Origin: an uncultured Collinsella sp.
Lineage (GTDB): Bacteria > Actinomycetota > Coriobacteriia > Coriobacteriales > Coriobacteriaceae
DNA length: 23,271 nt
Assembly: GCA_900551815.1 (NCBI GenBank)
Contig: URXE01000038.1
Span: forward strand, 1 to 23,271
Direction: 5' to 3'
In this document: positions 20,765 through 23,271 of the stretch, one piece after another
Layout: each line of letters opens with the position of its first letter
Numbering within the stretch: the stretch's first letter is position 1
Notes under the pieces: generated by a model
Seen by the model: the letters and a program-made list of their open reading frames with translations, nothing else
Told to the model about the DNA's origin: nothing
Database searches by the model: none
Program-made: the position numbers and the translations under genes

Positions 20765-22062
20765 TCGTCCACCTCCTCTTGTGTGAGCGTTCCCGAGCGC
20801 AGGCCCTCCGCGATAAACGGAGGCTCGCGATCGAGTGTCCAGGTGCGCATGGCGGCATCGAACGTCACGTAGCGCTCAAGCTCCACGCCGCCCGACGCGC
20901 CGCGCCGCACCCCCGAATAGGAAGACACGAAACGCCTGCCGTCCGCATGGCGCTCAGACATCACGATGCCGTCGAGCGCCATGGCGATCTGCTCCTCGAT
21001 AAGCTCGCTCGGCAGATCGATGCCATAGCGCGCAAGCAGCGTCAGACGCACCACGGTCTCCTGTTCGGTGCCCGCATGAAGCGTGGTGAGCGATCCGTCG
21101 TGCCCGGTGTTCATGGCCTGCAGCATGTCGCAACATTCCGCACCGCGCACCTCACCCACCACAATACGGTCGGGACGCATGCGCAGGGCGTTGGTCACCA
21201 GATCGCGGATTGTCACCGCGCCCTCGCCCTCAATTGAAGCCTCGCGCGCCTCCAGGCGAACCACATGCGGGTGATACGCAAACTTGAGCTCGGCGGAGTC
21301 CTCGATCGTCACGATGCGCTCGCCGGTGGATATCTCGCACGACAGCGCGTTGAGCAGCGTGGTCTTGCCCGATCCCGTGCCACCCGCAACCGCCAGATCT
21401 TGACGCAGCGACACCGCACAGGACAGCAGTTGCGCATACCAAAGCGGCAGCGACCCCAGGCCCACAAGCTCGTCCAACGAACAGATGCGATCTGAGAACT
21501 TGCGGATGGTGAGGATTGGCCCATCAATCGCCACGGGCGGGATCACCGCGTTGACGCGATAGCCCGTCTTGAGGCGGGCGTTGACAATGGGGCTGCGCTC
21601 GTCGATGCGCCTGCCCAGCGGCGAGATGATGCGGTCGATAAGCACGCGGATCTGCTCGTCATCCTCAAATGCATGCTCGATGGGATATAAGACGCCGCCG
21701 CGTTCAAAGAAAGCCGAGCGGCAACCGTTGACCATGATCTCGGTGACGGTGTCGTCCTCGATGAGCGGCTGCAGCGGGCCCAGGCCCACCACGTCGTCCA
21801 AGATCTCGTCGATGATGGTCTCGCGCTCGGGCGTCGCCAGGTCGCCCGGCTCCTCCACGTTGAGCGCCGCCTCCACCGCAGGACGCAATTCCGAGCGGGC
21901 GCGCGCCGGATCGATGTATGCGCTGATACGCGCCACCTCGTCATAGCCCATGCGGTCCATCACGGCGCGCTTGGTGCGGCGCTTGACGGCACGGTGGCGC
22001 CCCGCATCAACAGGCGCCGCCGCGGCCGCACCGGCTTCCTTAATCCTTGTTTGCAAGCTCAT
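20737..22062 (-). CDS. tadA: TadA/CpaF secretion-type ATPase
   Basis: This 441-residue hexameric ATPase drives extension, and probably retraction, of the Tad pilus from the cytoplasmic face. Walker A is GGTGSGKT at 227-234, the Asp-box-like IEDSAEL at 253-259, Walker B RIVVGEVRG at 299-307 and the His box HDGSLTTLHA at 321-330. The N-terminal domain carries EIMVNG (108-113) and ERSPIVNARLKTGYRVNAVIPP, both CpaF hallmarks. The start ATG 22062 overlaps the tadZ stop as ATGA. The first 30 residues are basic and low in complexity. Length and motifs are normal, so the ATPase should be active. Confidence 0.96.
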   Translation of the reverse strand: MSLQTRIKEAGAAAAAPVDAGRHRAVKRRTKRAVMDRMGYDEVARISAYIDPARARSELRPAVEAALNVEEPGDLATPERETIIDEILDDVVGLGPLQPLIEDDTVTEIMVNGCRSAFFERGGVLYPIEHAFEDDEQIRVLIDRIISPLGRRIDERSPIVNARLKTGYRVNAVIPPVAIDGPILTIRKFSDRICSLDELVGLGSLPLWYAQLLSCAVSLRQDLAVAGGTGSGKTTLLNALSCEISTGERIVTIEDSAELKFAYHPHVVRLEAREASIEGEGAVTIRDLVTNALRMRPDRIVVGEVRGAECCDMLQAMNTGHDGSLTTLHAGTEQETVVRLTLLARYGIDLPSELIEEQIAMALDGIVMSERHADGRRFVSSYSGVRRGASGGVELERYVTFDAAMRTWTLDREPPFIAEGLRSGTLTQEEVDEWRSLCPSS

Positions 22063-23271
22063 CGCGAATCACCCTCGCGCGACCAGGGAAGACGGATACG
22101 TGGGCGCTCGGTGCGCGTCGCGCGGTCGGTGACCATGTCACTCCAGGGACCGACGGCGCAGCCCAGCTCCACGAGCATCTCGCGCGTGGCTTCGCGCACG
22201 CTGGTGGCAAAAGCGCTGGTCTGGCCCACCGCCTCGTCAGCACGGCCGAATGCCATGAGCGCCGTCAAGTCCTGCCCGCCGTCGGCAATGCGAATCTTGG
22301 AGCTCAACGCGCAGGTAATCTCAAAGCGCATGGCGACATCCTCGTCGGCGCCGCGCGCGCCAAACCGGTTGAATACGGCGCTCATGCGCGTACGCGGCAC
22401 GCCCACACGGCTCGCCAGTTCGATAACGCGTGCCGCGGACGTCGCAGATGACACCGATTGATCGCCCACGACCAGGCAGCGGTCGCTTGCCGCCACCGCG
22501 GCCGCCACGGCGTCACCCCAAAAGACCGAGGTGTCGACAAGCACCACGTCGGATTCGCGGCGCAAGACGTCAAGCAGCAGCTCCACCGGACGCGCCATGA
22601 GCTCGGCCTGTTCGGGCGCGGCGACCGGGCCCCAAAGCGTGACGCCCGGGGCCACGCGCATCGAGGCGGCCACGATGTCCGATTCGGCGAGTGCGCCCGC
22701 AGCCGATGGCTCGATAAGCGTCGCCATGTCATGCGGGGCATCGGCGCCCAACAGGTCGTAGAGGTTTCCAAACATCAGGTCCAAGTCGAGCACGGCAGCA
22801 CGCAGGCCCAGCAGCGACGCCGCGTGCGACATGGCGGCGACGATCGTCGACTTGCCGCAACCGCCCGAACCCGAGACGGCGCAGACAACCGGAGCTCGAT
22901 GCGATGGAGCGGCGGCATCCGCCGGCGGCGCGGGGGCAGGCGACGCGGGCACGGACGGCAACGTCCCCGTCTCCCCGGCAGCGCTCATATGCTGCGCCCA
23001 AGCCGGCATGGCAGGTTGCTCGGTCTGCGGGACCGAGTCTGGAGACTTCACGGTCGCATCGACACGCACGCTGTCGCTCTCGGCAAGCCCCTCCACCTCG
23101 TCGAGCTCATCGACCAGGCTCACGCCATGCACGTATCCCATATCAGCATCCAAAAGATCCTCGCCATACGGCACCGGCTCTCCGACTTCATCGTATGCAA
23201 GGGGATCCCGGGGACACCGACCATGCTCGGCTTCCGCTTTTCCATAATCATCAACACGCGGGCCTCTTGTA
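22059..23271 (-). CDS. tadZ: TadZ/CpaE-like MinD-family ATPase, cut by the window edge
   Basis: This P-loop protein places the Tad machine at its site in the cell. It has an acidic, Pro/Ala-rich N-terminal stretch (ASPAPAPPADAAAPSHRAP), then VCAVSGSGGCGKSTIVAAM (deviant Walker A), AVLDLDLMFGNLYDLLG (switch region) and VVLVDTS. In the Walker A the signature Lys of MinD proteins is Ser, a known kind of change in TadZ. An internal GTG at 23174 is possible as a start, but the frame stays open through codons such as VDDYGKAEAEHG to the last base without a stop, so the gene very likely continues beyond the window. Its stop overlaps tadA by 4 nt. Confidence 0.85.
   Translation of the reverse strand, partial: TRGPRVDDYGKAEAEHGRCPRDPLAYDEVGEPVPYGEDLLDADMGYVHGVSLVDELDEVEGLAESDSVRVDATVKSPDSVPQTEQPAMPAWAQHMSAAGETGTLPSVPASPAPAPPADAAAPSHRAPVVCAVSGSGGCGKSTIVAAMSHAASLLGLRAAVLDLDLMFGNLYDLLGADAPHDMATLIEPSAAGALAESDIVAASMRVAPGVTLWGPVAAPEQAELMARPVELLLDVLRRESDVVLVDTSVFWGDAVAAAVAASDRCLVVGDQSVSSATSAARVIELASRVGVPRTRMSAVFNRFGARGADEDVAMRFEITCALSSKIRIADGGQDLTALMAFGRADEAVGQTSAFATSVREATREMLVELGCAVGPWSDMVTDRATRTERPRIRLPWSREGDSR

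Overview
The window looks like a chromosomal segment of a high-GC actinobacterium of the class Coriobacteriia, most likely Collinsella or a close relative. This rests on gene content, Coriobacteriia-style Tad proteins, high-GC codon use and the intergenic style; no database search was possible. Every protein gene except one small membrane protein (5177-5350) is on the minus strand, so genes are described from right to left in transcription order where that matters.

Layout. Positions 1-192 hold a hairpin, a terminator and tRNA-Ser(GCU). 283-2724 encodes an 813-residue protein of unknown function with TPR-like repeats near its C-terminus. 2725-3194 holds a 92-bp direct duplication that copies the 3' end of tRNA-Arg(ACG) and its terminator, separated by a GC-rich palindromic block. 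3233-5152 carries a small unknown protein and serS with its terminator and promoter. 5177-5350 is the lone plus-strand gene. 5385-7644 carries proC, rlmH and an SPFH/band-7 protein, the last two separated by only 6 nt. 7645-8032 is a 388-bp gap with a 225-bp element that has 32-bp near-perfect terminal inverted repeats. Then come tRNA-Leu(CAG), tatD overlapping rsmA, metG, rsmI and a GH5-like protein that has lost several catalytic residues. tRNA-Phe(GAA) follows, then a BrnT/BrnA-like toxin-antitoxin pair.

The right third (14765-23271) is one Tad/Flp type IVc pilus operon on the minus strand. Its order of transcription is tadZ (running off the window edge), tadA, tadB, tadC, flp pilin, a 187-aa membrane-anchored protein, a second pilin-like protein, a TadE-like protein, a large TadG-like protein, a second TadE-like protein and a DUF192 protein. 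Almost all junctions overlap or are under 12 nt apart, so the cluster is probably translationally coupled. TadZ would position the machine, TadA power it, TadB/TadC form the inner-membrane platform, Flp form the fibre, and the TadE/G-like proteins act as minor pilins or assembly factors. The prepilin peptidase (TadV) is not in the window.

The most unusual items are the terminal-inverted-repeat element with two convergent mini-ORFs, the apparently inactive GH5 protein, the tRNA-Arg duplication, a shared E-[ED]-x-A-Q-x-T-x-E signal in four pilin-like proteins, and a CxxCH motif in the large TadG-like protein.
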